A DNA stretch of 64,000 bases from Castanea sativa (lineage: Eukaryota > Streptophyta > Magnoliopsida > Fagales > Fagaceae): assembly GCF_040712315.1 (NCBI RefSeq), contig NC_134014.1, forward strand, positions 42,831,634-42,895,633, written 5' to 3'. Positions 22,165-34,142 of this stretch are shown one piece after another (positions within the stretch are counted from its first letter, which is position 1; each line of letters opens with the position of its first letter). A program made the position numbers and the translations under genes. The notes beneath the pieces are model-generated. The model worked only from the letters and a program-made list of their open reading frames with translations, searched no databases and had not been told where the DNA came from.

Positions 22165-25100
22165 CTAAGAGAGAGAAATTAAAAGGGTAAAGTTGGGAAT
22201 TTTTGATAGTTTTGTTTTTGTTTGGTCTGGATTTCTAATTTATTTTATGGTTAATTTTGGTTTGTCTAAAGGTTATTAATGTTGTTCTTGGGGGCAATTT
22301 CTTTTGTTTAAACTAGAGGATTTTTTTGGTTATTCTTGGATCAATATCCAACGGGCAAAAGGTTGGAGCAGATTTATTTTTTGGTTTTTATGGGTTAATA
22401 TGTAAATATTTTGGAGGAGAGGGGCCAAAATATATATTTTGGGATAAATTTTTATTTTTCTAGTTAGATATATTTTCAAAATTTGAGGGGGGGGGGGGGG
22501 GGGATGGCCCCCCTTAGCCCCAATGTAGGTCAGTCTCTGAAACCGATCATAATAATAGTTAAATAGCATAACTTATTTGGTGCAACTGTGCAAGACAATA
22601 ATTTAGCTACAAAAATAAAATAGGAAAATAATGAGATGTCACCAAGTAAAGTGAGAAAATAATAAGAGAGAGATATTACAAAAACTTTGTAAGTTATAAC
22701 GTGGTGTAACGGGTATTTAAGTCAAAATTTCATTTAACTCTATTCTTTATCCTATAATTCTCTTAATATTCAGGAAAATTATAAAATACTCGGAGGGTAC
22801 AATAAATTAATACATATTTTCTCTTCTTACATGAAAATTGGGTCAGATTATAAATTTAATTAGTGTGCCCTACTATTATTTGAGAGGAGAAAATATACAT
22901 TTATTGTATTCTTAAAGTATGATATAATTATCCCCATTTGGGAGAAAATGAAAAATTGAATTTTTGAGAAAAGGTTGAGGAATGAGTGAAACCACTCTTT
23001 TCCATTCCATTCTCTTGTGATGAGACTCTCAAACATGAAAATGGAAGAAAAATTCTTTAAAAATATTTCAATTTTATTCATTTTCACTCCTCTCCCTTTT
23101 CCCAATGAAATGGGCCATATAAGGCAACATTATCATAGTTTGATGGATAGAATTAACACACTAAAATCTATAGAAACTAAATTGAAATTAATTCAATTTA
23201 TTATAGAAAAATAAGTACTTATTACTGGACCAAAATTATAATTTAGCATGAAAGAGAAGATTTTCCACAACATTGTATAAATAGAGGGATAAACATTGGT
23301 TCAAAATATGAAATTGCCCATAAGAATAAGGGTGACAATATTTGACACATTAATAAACACAATAGGAAAATGATATGGTATTTCACATGTTAGTTTTTAG
23401 TATAATCATATTTGTGTAGCTGACTCACTTTAACACGATTAATATATTTGCCAATTTTATGTTGACTTGCTTGACTAGTAATTATCCCTAAATGATCCAG
23501 TTTATTATTTGTGTCAAGGCGGGTTGACTTATTTTGACACAAACATGTTTACCTCATATAAATAGATATCATTTTATTCAATATAAATTTGAATTTTAAA
23601 TATGTAGTTGAGCAATTAAAATAATTTTAATAATTATATTGATAAATCTTTCATTAAAACTTTTAAGCCTCCAACCCTTTTACCTGAATCCAATAAAAAC
23701 CTCTTGTTCCATTTATCTTTTCTTAGATTCTATATTTATAAATTTGGATGGAAAAATAAGAACTTTTAATTTGTATGCTATTAATATTTTAATTGATGTT
23801 ATTTTAAAATAGAATTTTGGTAATTTTTTTGATATGATGTAGAATTTAATTGTTTATAATTATTATCATTAACATTCTTACAAAATATAAAAAAACATGT
23901 TAATATTGTGGGAAATATTATTTAAATTGATTGAAATGGGTTGTATTTTTGTTAATTAAATACAACATTATTATTATAAAATGGGTTTAAATGAGTTGTC
24001 TATGTTAAATTAATGCAAATATTCTCAAATAAACACAGTTATTTATTAAGCATGTTATGTAAGTCATGTCATTTCAACCCATTTAATAAATAAATTGTAT
24101 TATATACTTTGACAAATTCTTAAATAGGTTTGGTTAGGGTTGATTCACGTAATAATATCCCAACTTCAAGCAAGTGGCAACACAAATGTCCAACCCTTAA
24201 GAATGATTGCCTGAGGACAACGCAAGGGCAAATGGCATCTTCCATGCGGCAAGGGAAACCAGGAAATTATTTTAAGAACCAATGATTTGACAATCGATTT
24301 GCCCTAAACAGTAAACATGCTGTCTTAAATTAATACTAATACAGACCACAATGATAGGGTTAGATAAATACAATTTAAATATTTTTTTTTTACAAAATTA
24401 AATAATTGTCATTCTTAAAAATTAAATACATACTTTACAATTGTGGTATGGCAGTATGACTTCTATTAACTACGGACTAATTGAGACATAGAATTAACTT
24501 TCCTTTTAAAAATAAAAAACCAGATCACACCAATAATCTGAGTGCTACTAGTAGGTTTGTCATGCACTGTTGGTCTCCAGGACGGCAAGCCCTTCTGGGC
24601 TAATATCAGCCTTCCCCGAAACCAAACATAATTAGCTAAGTTGGAACCATTTCCAAGTTTAAAGCCCAACCAAATACATCACTGGATTTGCTCATAAATC
24701 ATAAGCAAAGCCAGGGTATGGGGATTTTTTCTTTAATAAAAAAAAAAACCTTACCTAATTAAAATGGATTTCATTTTAATCATTTGTCATTGGTTTAGCC
24801 TTAAAAGAAAATAATAGGAGAGTAATCATTTTCACGGAGGAAACTTTATGAACGCAACAAGTTAGAGTTGTGTATGGATTAGGTTGAAAGGCCTTCCCAA
24901 CCTAAACTCGAGCTTGTCATGTTAAGAAATTATCAACCCAACTCAACCTACATAGATTTGGTTGTGCATGTGCTGGGTCGAAAAGACTTTTAAACCCAAC
25001 TCTAGTTTGTCGAGTTAATAAATTATCAACCCAACCAAACCACAGGGATCATGTAGGGTTGGGTTGGGTTGGTAGGTTGTGCTTATACGTTTCATGTCTT

Positions 25101-25216
25101 GTAAAAAAATGACTTCTATTAATTATTTAATTACATTTTTAACAAATTATTATAATTCAAATAATATGTCTAAATTATATTGGAAATTTACAAATTCATC
25201 AAAGCTAATTCTTAAA
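22165..25216. other. Gene-free intergenic DNA with decayed repeats
   Basis: No gene seen. A run of 17 G lies at 22487-22503. The segment around 23330-24200, opening AGGGTGACAATATTTGAC with TTGACTT/TTGACAC motifs, looks like a decayed non-autonomous hAT element, but its ends are not clear. Block 24850-25080 holds CAACCCAACTCAACC-type repeats. Confidence 0.45.
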
Positions 25217-25405
25217 GGGTTGTGTTAACGGGCACCGCAAAGTGCCTGTTAACCATAATTTTTTTTAACTTCTTTTTTGACAAAATTTTTGTCTTTTTTT
25301 GCAGTTTATCATTTTTTTTTGTAGGTACTATTTAGTCTTTTTTGACAATTTTTTTTGTCTTTTTTGCCCTTAACAAGCACTGCTTGGTGCTTGTTAACAT
25401 TTTCC
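25217..25405. mobile_element. Mutator-type MITE with 9-bp target duplication
   Basis: The ends GGGTTGTGTTAACGGGCACC and, inverted, GGAAAATGTTAACAAGCACC are terminal inverted repeats. ATTCTTAAA flanks both sides (25208-25216 and 25406-25414), a perfect 9-bp duplication typical of Mutator-like elements. Each arm itself folds, since TTAACGGGCAC pairs with GTGCCTGTTAA. About 189 bp, T-rich core, non-coding. Confidence 0.75.
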
Positions 25406-28400
25406 ATTCTTAAAATTGTTAGTATACAATTGTGATGGGTGATTACACCATAACATGGTACACTCTCACATGTACAATAACTTCCCATTTGGTAGATGGT
25501 GTTGCTAGTTCACAAAACGTGAGTGTGACTCTCAAAATTGATATATTTGTTCACAATAAATATGTTTATTCCCAAGAGGTATATGTTTGCGTATAAATCA
25601 TTTGGATAGGTTACACAATTTCTATAATTTCTCTCTACAGACTCAAGTTCCTATGTTTGTGATTCTCAATCTAACAATATTGCCGACCAACAAAAATACC
25701 AAAATAAAATAAACTCAAAAACTAAAATAGGAGTAGTAAAATAAACTTGTATATACGGTGGGTCAAGTTGGTTCAAATAGATAGAAAAACTATCAACCCA
25801 ACTCGAAACTCAAAAACTAAAATAGGAGTAGTAAAATAAACTTGTATATACGGTGGGTCAAGTTGGTTCAAATAGATAGAAAAACTATCAACCCAACTCG
25901 AGACTCAAAAATAAAATTTCAACCCAACCCAACCCACAAAAACAAACCTGATGCATCAAGTTGGGTTGGATTGGGTTAGTGGATTGGCGTGCAGCGTTTG
26001 GCAAGAAATTATCTTGTATATTTAATATGCTACATCTCTTTTACATAAATGTGAATCTTATGTAGGAGGCTCATATATTGAACTCACAACCTTTATGTAA
26101 AATGAAGGTGTAATACACCGAATAATTTTGTGCTTAGCAATGAAATAAAAAAAGAGAAGCCAGTTGATCTAGTCTTTGTGTTTATGTGTGTTTTCTGTAT
26201 TCATGACTGTTTCTGGGTTTGAAAGGGTTGAATTTCCCAAATGAACATGGGCTGAAGCTACCAAATGAACTTAGCAACTTTAATATCTTCATATCTCGTC
26301 TTGGACAAGCCCAACCCAATTAAGAGTTTTGAATTAGAGTATTGGACTACTGGGTTGTACTTTGTAGATCCACATTAATTTCATGTAGATCCAGTGGATT
26401 AGTCCTCGTTTGGTGTTGGTTGGTTGGTTGGTTAGATTTTAAGCTGGAAAATCTCTTTCTTTCTTTCTTTTTTTTTCTTCAGTCCCTGGTGGAAAAATCG
26501 AGATTGAAAAGTAGTAAATTCGATATTTCAACACCAGAAAAGTAAAAAGACCATTATTTTACTTTTTAATTTCTTGGTAATAGTTAATTTTGAAGATTCT
26601 GAAAGCCCCCACTGTTGAAGCCTTGAAGGTTGGAGTTGACGGCTTGATCCTTCAGTCTGAAAGTTTCAACTTTCGACTTTCTAAATTGGAAAATTTTTAT
26701 TCCATAAATAAATAAATAAATATTGTGGGAACCTAAAAGGAACCCACATCGCTCCTCAGGAAATATACGAGTAGAAACCATTGCAATTTCACCAGTTCAG
26801 ATTATCAATCACGGGTGGTTTTAACGTATTTGACCAAAAACATTTGACCGTTGATTATCTTCTTTGGTCATAGGTTTTTTGTAGGTCACGATTTTAGTTT
26901 GTTAAAGGGGAACTGCTACCTTCTGCTTCAAGTTCAAACTACAGTTTGTTCATCCCCTGAAAAAGTTACTCATTAAAAAATAAAATAAAATAAAAAAACT
27001 TCGTTTTGGTAAGTATGAGTATTCATGCTGAAGCGATAATGGCAGGAACTCAATCGTACCATGTTCCTTAAGAATTTTATTAGAGATGACCTATTTTAAA
27101 ATGTGTACTTAAATTTTAATTTTGAATTATGAAAACTTGTTAGTATATGTTTAATAAATGTACATATTTTTATAGAGAGTTTTAACTTATGATGTTCGCT
27201 TCTGATTATAATTCTTAATCATTTCAAGACATGAATTAATTTTTAGTGTAAATGATAATTAAATTCAAATCTCTTATCTAAGCTAACTAGAACTCACATA
27301 AATGTACATATAAATATCTATACATGTGTCAAATGATAATTTGCACCGTGTTTTTTTTTTTTTTTTTGAGAGGCATTGGCACCGTGTTGTGCATACAAAT
27401 ATAAGCTCAAAATTATTTTTGAATTTAAGACATCTGTTATTTCTTTTTTTGGATGAATGACATCTGTTAATACTTTAATAGGCTTTCCGAATAAATTATT
27501 TTTCTTATTTGAATTTTGAGATTTCTTGTAATGGGTCCACTTTATATGCTACTGTCTTACTCTAAATCAAGGCTAAAGCCAATGAATTTTATTTTCCCAT
27601 CTATCAAGGGCGGAAAATCTAGATAGTAATTTTATTCCAGTGGAAATATTTCTCCGAAAAAAGCAAAACGGTTGAAAAATTGGGATAAGGACAGGTCAAA
27701 GAAAAGGAGAGCTTGTCCCGTTCGTTTCTGATCAGTCATAAACACCGAAATAAACTAGAGATATTTCAAACACGAGGTACTTGAACATTGAAGAGTAACC
27801 AAAAAAAATCTTACAACGAATTACAATCAGACCAATGCAAGACATCTATCAACATGATAAATAGTGACTTTTGTTAACAGGCGCCCTTGTGCTGTTATGC
27901 ACGCGTTAAGAAGCTTCAACTGAATTCGATCAACATTTAAATATAGTAAAAACTAATAAATAAATATCTTCAAATTGAAAGTGTCTCAATTCTATTTATA
28001 AAAAAAAAAAAAAAAAAAAACCAATCAATTCAACTTTTACGAATATCCTAAGATGCTCGATAACTAAACCGACAAATACCATTTATCAACATAATAAATA
28101 TTTTTTTTATTATTATGGATTTTAAAAATAGACAATTTAATTTATATTTTTATAGTAACTTTTGTAATATACCAAAAAATAAGATTTATTTGAATTTTAG
28201 AATATCAACTAGGCCAAAATTCTTGTAGTTTAGTGATATATTATAGCCTGCTTTTCTTGATTAGAATAATTAGGTTCAAATCCATCATCTCATTCTTTTA
28301 AATGATCGAATTATCATAAAAAGAGACCCATATTAAAAGTTTATATACATAAAAAAGAAAGAAAAAGAAGGGCCCTTATTAAAAGTCTATTTGGCAAAAA

Positions 28401-28682
28401 CTTCTAGTTTTTTGTCTTAGGTTTTTTTGAAATTTAAGAAAATTATGATTATTTTTTGAAAATAAGTTAAGTTACTGTATAACTTTTGTTACACATTTAA
28501 TTTAAAAATTACGTAAAATTATTATTCTTGGTATTAAATTAAACTATGCAATTAATGCAAATAAGTGTTCGGAGACTACAGCATAGCCGAACGAATGTTA
28601 AGTTCAATTAATCATGATAATCCTAATTAGAAGACAAAAGAAGTTAGTGATAGATTAGGGGAGAGAAAACATAATTAAAAAT
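25406..28682. other. Gene-free intergenic DNA
   Basis: No gene seen. It holds the 95-bp tandem duplication at 25713-25902, several poly-A/T tracts and short open frames with no recognisable product. Confidence 0.5.
25713..25902. repeat. Tandem duplication, 95-bp period
   Basis: ACTCAAAAACTAAAATAGG begins at 25713 and again at 25808; the two 95-bp copies are almost identical. A third start, ACTCAAAAATAAAA, is seen at 25903. Confidence 0.9.
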
Positions 28683-28910
28683 GGTAAATGTTGGGGGGGT
28701 CCCCCCCATTCTCGACTCCTGAATTTATCACTCGACGGCCTTGATGAAGCAAGTTGCAAAAGCACACGCAAGCCATTAACTCATAGCATAATGAGGAAAT
28801 GTTAAAGGGGTCCCAATTCTCAGCACCGGAAAAACATTAATCATTTTCATTTGACGGCCCAGATTAATAGCATTTTCAAAACCACACGCAAAAACATGAA
28901 AACGCAATAC
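28683..28910. repeat. Diverged tandem duplication upstream of the F-box gene
   Basis: Two units about 119 bp apart share, in order, AAATGTT, GGGGTCCC, ATTCTC, GACGGCC (28734 and 28853), AGCA, and CACACGCAA. The first copy contains the perfect palindrome GGGGGGTCCCCCC. They lie 380-600 bp before the start codon, so they may be part of the distal promoter. Confidence 0.6.
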
Positions 28911-29170
28911 CATACATAATAACGCATAAAAAAGCGCGTAAGTGCAACATGATTCACGACACGGGTTTAGTCGGCAGTGGCGATTGCGACGAGGTCACGA
29001 CTCACGCACGCATCCCAAACACAACCTCAAACTCAAAACTCAAACCCACACACCCCCATTTGACGGGGCAATTAGCATAGTAAAAGTTCAATGTTCTCAA
29101 ACTCAAAACTCAACCCCACGCCACACCTCTCTACCTATTCATATTCAATTCACCTTCACTGCCTCTCATA

Positions 29171-29180
29171 TTATATTTAA
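29171..29180 (+). promoter_or_regulatory. Probable TATA box of the F-box gene
   Basis: TTATATTTAA lies about 105 bp before the start codon and is followed by a CT/CA-rich stretch typical of a plant 5'-UTR. An ATG at 29193 opens a frame overlapping the main start in another frame (ends 29328); a start site near 29200 would leave it out of the transcript. Confidence 0.5.
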
Positions 29181-29284
29181 CCCTGTTTCTCAAATGCTCT
29201 CACAATCTCAATCCATCTCACCCTTTCAATCTCTGTTACTCTCTTTCACACATCACCACAACCACCACCAACTACTTTATATTA

Positions 29285-30898
29285 ATGGGCCAGTCCACTT
29301 CCAGCTTGGGTTCTCCGTCGGAGTTTAGCCAGTTTTACCCGAGTTATCGGTTCAAACTCAACTCATCGGCGGTTATCGCGCCGTTTGAGTTAATGGAAGA
29401 GCCGGAGTCTTCCGAAAACGTCGTCGTCGGTCGTGACTACACAGCCGATCTTCCTGACGAGTGCTTAGCAAGCATTTTCCATTTCCTCGGCACCGGTGAC
29501 AGGAAACGGTGCTCGCTCGTTTGCCGTAGGTGGCTCAGCGTTGACGGTCAAAGCCGTCACCGTCTCTCTCTCAACGCTCGAGCTGATTTGCTCTCTTCGA
29601 TTCCTCCTCTCTTCGCTCGCTTCGACTCGGTCACCAAACTCGCTCTCCGATGTGACCGGAAATCGGATAGCATAGACGACGACGCTTTGGTACTGATCTC
29701 GATCCGGTGCCGGAGCCTCACCAGCGTGAAGCTCCGTGGTTGCCGCGAGCTCACTGACCTAGGAATGGCCGCTTTTGCTCAGAACTGCAAGGGTTTGAAG
29801 AAACTCTCTTGTGGCTCGTGTATGTTCGGCGCTGAAGCCATGAACGCAGTCCTCGATCACTGCACAGCTCTCGAGGAGCTCTCCGTGAAGCGCCTCCGAG
29901 GCCTACATGACTCGGCGGAGCTGATCGGTCCTGGCGCTGCGGCGTCGTCTTTGAAATCAATCTGCTTGAAGGAGCTCGTTCATGGTCAAAACTTTGGACC
30001 GCTTATAGTCGGTTCGAAAAAGCTCAAAACTTTGAAACTCATTCGGTGTTTGGGTGAGTGGGACAAGGTTTTAGATATGTTAGGAAAATTCAACCCTGGT
30101 TTGACCGAAATTCACCTCGAGAGGGTTCAAGTTAGCGATGTTGGCCTTTGTGCCATTTCGAATTGCTCCAATTTGGAGATCTTGCATATTGTTAAGACTC
30201 CAGAATGTTCGAACTCGGGCCTTGTTTGTGTTGCTGAACACTGCAGGCTATTGAGGAAGCTTCACATTGATGCTTGGAGGACAAATAGGATTGGCGATGA
30301 GGGTTTAATTGTTGTGGCCAAACAATGCCCCAATTTACAAGAACTTGTTTTGATTGGAATGAATCCTACTTCTACGAGTTTAGCACCGATAGCTTCTAAT
30401 TGCCAGAAGCTTGAACGATTGGCACTCTGCGGGAGTGGCACCATTGGTGATGCTGAGATTGCCTGCATTGCTGCGAAATGCTCGGCTTTGAAGAAGCTTT
30501 GTATTAAGGGTTGTCCCATTTCGGATGTTGGGATTGAAGCGCTTGGTTTTGGTTGTCCCAATTTGGTGAAGGTTAAGGTGAAGAAGTGTAAGGGAGTGAG
30601 TACTGAAGTCGCGGATTGGTTGCGTGATCGAAAGGGGTCTTTGATTGTCATTCTGGATGCTTGTGAAATTGAACCATTGGATGGCAATGGTAGTGAGCCT
30701 GGAGTTCTAGAGAGTGGCATGGAGTTCCCACCAATTGTAAGCCAAGGAACTATGGTAGCTGATGTTGCATCAAGTAGTAATAGCCGGATGACAGTGTTTA
30801 GGACCAAATTTGGATTTTTCACTGGTAAGAATTTAGTGGCGTGCACTCTCAGGAGGTGGTCAAATGGTGAAGATGATAGTTCCAATTCCAACTTATGA
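29285..30898 (+). CDS. SKIP2: F-box/LRR protein, SKIP2/VFB type
   Basis: This single-exon gene encodes 537 residues and is the only intact host gene here. The F-box lies at about residues 51-100 (DLPDECLASIFHFL...CRRWL) and binds the SKP1/ASK adaptor of SCF ubiquitin ligases. Leucine-rich repeats with the plant cysteine-containing pattern (LTSVKLRGCRELTDLG, LEELSVK, LKKLCIKGCPISDVGIEAL) fill about 110-435 and should bind the substrate. The C-tail of about 100 residues ends in the TLRRWSNGEDD region. The length, single exon and MGQS start match Arabidopsis SKIP2/VFB proteins (F-box/LRR proteins linked to auxin-related growth). Gly2 with Ser6 (MGQSTS) fits an N-myristoylation signal, suggesting membrane anchoring. 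The start is the first ATG giving the family N-terminus. No frameshift or stop is seen. Confidence 0.93.
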   Translation: MGQSTSSLGSPSEFSQFYPSYRFKLNSSAVIAPFELMEEPESSENVVVGRDYTADLPDECLASIFHFLGTGDRKRCSLVCRRWLSVDGQSRHRLSLNARADLLSSIPPLFARFDSVTKLALRCDRKSDSIDDDALVLISIRCRSLTSVKLRGCRELTDLGMAAFAQNCKGLKKLSCGSCMFGAEAMNAVLDHCTALEELSVKRLRGLHDSAELIGPGAAASSLKSICLKELVHGQNFGPLIVGSKKLKTLKLIRCLGEWDKVLDMLGKFNPGLTEIHLERVQVSDVGLCAISNCSNLEILHIVKTPECSNSGLVCVAEHCRLLRKLHIDAWRTNRIGDEGLIVVAKQCPNLQELVLIGMNPTSTSLAPIASNCQKLERLALCGSGTIGDAEIACIAAKCSALKKLCIKGCPISDVGIEALGFGCPNLVKVKVKKCKGVSTEVADWLRDRKGSLIVILDACEIEPLDGNGSEPGVLESGMEFPPIVSQGTMVADVASSSNSRMTVFRTKFGFFTGKNLVACTLRRWSNGEDDSSNSNL

Positions 30899-31133
30899 TG
30901 ATCTTTGTAAGATTTGGAAATTTTGTTATTGCTCATTTATCATCCTAGTGTTTTCACTAGAATTCTTGTGTTTGTATTGCCTGTAACTGGTTTGTTTGAT
31001 TTATTGTTTATTGTTGAACTGTATTAGCAAAATGAAAATTCCTGCAACAAAGTGTTGATTTGGAAAAAGATTTCTTCCTGTTCTTGGTTAACAATCTATT
31101 CCAAATTGCTTTATGGTTGCACTTTTGTTGAAT

Positions 31134-31288
31134 TGCACGGACACTACATTTGGGGTGCCGTAACCATATTGTATCAGTTTTACACGTGTCGTAACAGTAT
31201 CCTATTTGTTGTACTATGTCATAATTTTTCAAAAACTGCTTGTGTACGTGTATCGTACCGTGCCCATGCCGGTGTTTGTGTCTGTGCA
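31134..31288. mobile_element. Small MITE-like element
   Basis: TGCACGGACAC at the left is the near inverse of GTGTCTGTGCA at the right (10 of 11). The core has ACACGTGTCG and GTACGTGTATCG motifs. No clear target duplication was found. Confidence 0.45.
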
Positions 31289-32124
31289 TCCTGCTAGCAA
31301 GATGCAAGACGGGGTCAACTAGAAGTGTATGGTTTTTGATTTCTGAATGGTTATATTATAGTCTTATGTAGCCCTTCTTTTACAAAAACCGAGCACAATC
31401 ATGCAGTAATGTGAAGCTATCTTGTAAAATGAATACAATAACAAGTAATTCATTGGTCTTCATGTTAGTTTGGGGCCTTTGGCATTACATTAATTGTAAG
31501 TGCAGAAACTCGTCCTATCCGCCTTGGAGATTTTTTTTTTTTTTTTGACATATTGGGTTTAAGATGATAAATCTTTGAAACTGTTGACTTGGTCAGAAAG
31601 GTTCAGAACTTTTTTTTTGGAATGGTCCAACAGAGTTTTTGTACGCGTGGTTCCTTAATTTTGTGTTTGTTGAAAAAAAAAATCGTCTTCAGAATGGCAA
31701 TATGTTAATGCTTTGTCAAGATTCGAGACGTTCTTATTCTTTATGATCCTTGTGGTTTGAAACCGTGTTAATGCCGGCAAATATTTTGAAAAGTTATGCT
31801 AAGAAGACTATTTTGTTAGGTGCCTTATCTATGGACCTTTGTAACTTCTATTGCTTTATGTGGTCTGAGAGGAGAGTATCTTGGCATTTTATGTGTTTTC
31901 GTGGACATATTCAGGTCAAACATAATAAAACAGTTGAAATTTCTGGTGACACAGCTAGTAAGCTCCTAATAGGAAGTTATTCTAATTTATCGGTGGAAAA
32001 AGTTTATCTCCAAATTTGTTAGGATAAATTTTCTTCCCAATTCAAAATTTTATCTCCAAATTTGTTAGGATCAATTTTCTTCCCAATCCATTATAGGATG
32101 ATTAAAATAGCTATTTACATGTAC

Positions 32125-32242
32125 TTTTAGTTATATAACTGTATTAATGAGTTATGTGATTTGTTTAAATAATACAAGTGGATTTTAGTTATATAACTGT
32201 ATTAATGAGTTATGTGATTTGTTTAAATAATACAAGTGGATT
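32125..32242. repeat. 58-bp tandem duplication
   Basis: TTTTAGTTATATAACTG begins at 32125 and 32183; the two copies appear identical, suggesting a recent duplication. Confidence 0.9.
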
Positions 32243-33664
32243 ATCTTATAAGTTGTTAGGTATTCAAACTGGTTCAAAGTAAAACTTTACGAAAAAGAGA
32301 AAAAATAAGATTTTATTTTTATTTTTATTGTTTATATGTGACCTCGTTCTTGCACTAACTTATTTGGTTTGGATGTGACCTTTTATTTATTGAAAGCAAA
32401 GTAATTGCATTTACATGTATGTTCAAATTGGTGGAGGTGGCAAAGCCTCCACTCCACTGTCTTAATTAGTTGATACAATTTGACTCATGTATTGGGTGCT
32501 CAAAATGGAATTTGGAAGTACAAAGAGAGTTTGGCAAATTATATACTCTGTAGTCGACACGTTTTAACCAAACATAAATCATGTGCGAGTGTCACAAATT
32601 ATAATGGTGTGTTTCAAAATGTGCCAAACCTAGGGCAAGGGAAAATATTTTTGCTGGTGCTTAATCTCATCTGAAATTTGTGAGAGTGAGAGGATGAGAT
32701 TCTTTGGTACTGGCCGGCCAAATAAAAGGTGATGGGTTTGTAAGCAAGGATTCAGTGAATCAATCATCTATCATTGAAAAATTAATCCTCCTATCAGCTT
32801 AAAAATTAAGGCATCTTACAATCCCATGAACCGTTCTTTGAATTGTTCCTAATTCCAAATAAGGAGAATCTTGATATCTAAATGTCCTTGTCTTAGTTAT
32901 TCAGCAAAAAAAAAAAAAAAAAAAATCTATGAAGTTTGGTTTAACTTGCTAATTTGGTCTATGATTCGTTCAATTTAATTTATACTTTCATTTGTTCAAT
33001 ATAATTTATACCTTCATCTGTTCAGTTATACCACTTTGATGCTTAACATAATCTAGACTTTCATTTGTTAAATATAATTTATGCCTTCATTTGTTCAGTT
33101 ATACCACTTTGAAGCGTTGCTTCAACTTTTGTTATGCACGCACAAAATCTATATGTCTCCTTACTAATCACTCCCTATCAAATTTATGCATCACAATATA
33201 CATTACACGAATGGTGCCTACAACATTCATCATTCATGTAAAGTTTCCTTGGCTAGTTTAATGTTTCCGACCCTTAGAGCATTAGAACTCTCAAATTGCT
33301 ATTCTACATTCCCAAAACATAAAATAGATATTTTAAATCCTCAAACTGCTATTGTTAAACAAGTTGGTAAAATAGATAAAATAGTGTTTTAGAGTGTAAA
33401 ATAGGTATATTTTTACAAACCTGATGTGAATGCTCTTAAGCAAACATAAGAGAAGCAAATTGACCCCTTTACTAATAGCAGGGCTTTCTTCATAATTTAA
33501 AATTTTTTTTAAAAAAATTAGAGACCTACCGTAGGGCTTCTGCTTACGGTAATATTAATGTTGAAATGCTTAAAGCATTTTCAAAAAGATACTATTTTTG
33601 GGAAAACAATAATGTTATTTGTGGCTCTGCAAAACACACCTGACCAATCTGCGACAATGAGTGT

Positions 33665-34128
33665 TGATGAAGCAAAAGTTCGTCAGTCGTTATGAGTTTG
33701 TCCAGATATGGCCGGTCACACTCTGGCGTCGCGACGGAAGCGAGAGCTCACCCAAGTGGTCACCGGTGTGGTGTCTGCCACAACGCCTCCGATGCCAAAG
33801 TTAGTGTGGAAGAAGATAACAATCAAAATACCAAAAATAGCTCAGTATATCTTGTGAATCTGTATGTACCTTGCATTGGTGTTGTGAAGGCTTTATATAT
33901 CCCTCTGGATTCTAGCCGTTGTGGTGTTAATGTCTTCCTTGATAACGTCTCCAACTGAGTAATGAGATTTAAAACGTTTCCAACGGTTCGTCCAGCTGGT
34001 CTTGTAACGGTCCGGGACATTATTGGCAGCATTGAATGGTCTTAACATTCTCGTCAGTGATGCGGATAATCGGTCAGGTTCGTCTGTGGAGGCGATATCG
34101 TCCGTGTTTTACTTCGTTAGTCCCATCA
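33665..34128 (-). repeat. 3' LTR of the Tat element
   Basis: In window orientation it starts TGATGAAGCAAAAG and ends TTAGTCCCATCA, with short inverted ends TGATGA/TCATCA. It matches the LTR at 42926-43389 over its full length. Confidence 0.93.
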
Positions 34129-34142
34129 GCTGCCCCCCGGGT
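34129..34142 (-). promoter_or_regulatory. Probable polypurine tract of the Tat element
   Basis: On the minus strand ACCCGGGGGGCAGC directly precedes the 3' LTR. It is G-rich and correctly placed to prime plus-strand DNA synthesis, though not purely purine. Confidence 0.55.

Larger units (their letters stand above)
30899..33664. other. Downstream intergenic DNA with small repeats
   Basis: The 3'-UTR of the F-box gene probably lies in the first 200-300 bp; no strong AATAAA is seen. The rest has no gene. It holds a MITE-like element (31134-31288), a 46-bp near-repeat of TTTATCTCCAAATTTG (32003 and 32049), a 58-bp tandem duplication, and AT-rich sequence up to the Tat element. Confidence 0.5.

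Noticed and set aside
22330..22569. Minus-strand frame with a proline run
   Set aside because: The prolines come from a 17-base G run; the rest matches nothing.
28942..29328. 128-codon frame overlapping the start of the F-box gene
   Set aside because: It begins well upstream of the probable TATA box, has low-complexity composition and no family; chance frame. Only a short uORF from 29193 could matter, if transcription starts early.
30262..30936. 224-codon frame antisense to the F-box gene
   Set aside because: It mirrors the coding sequence of the F-box gene on the other strand and has no independent support.
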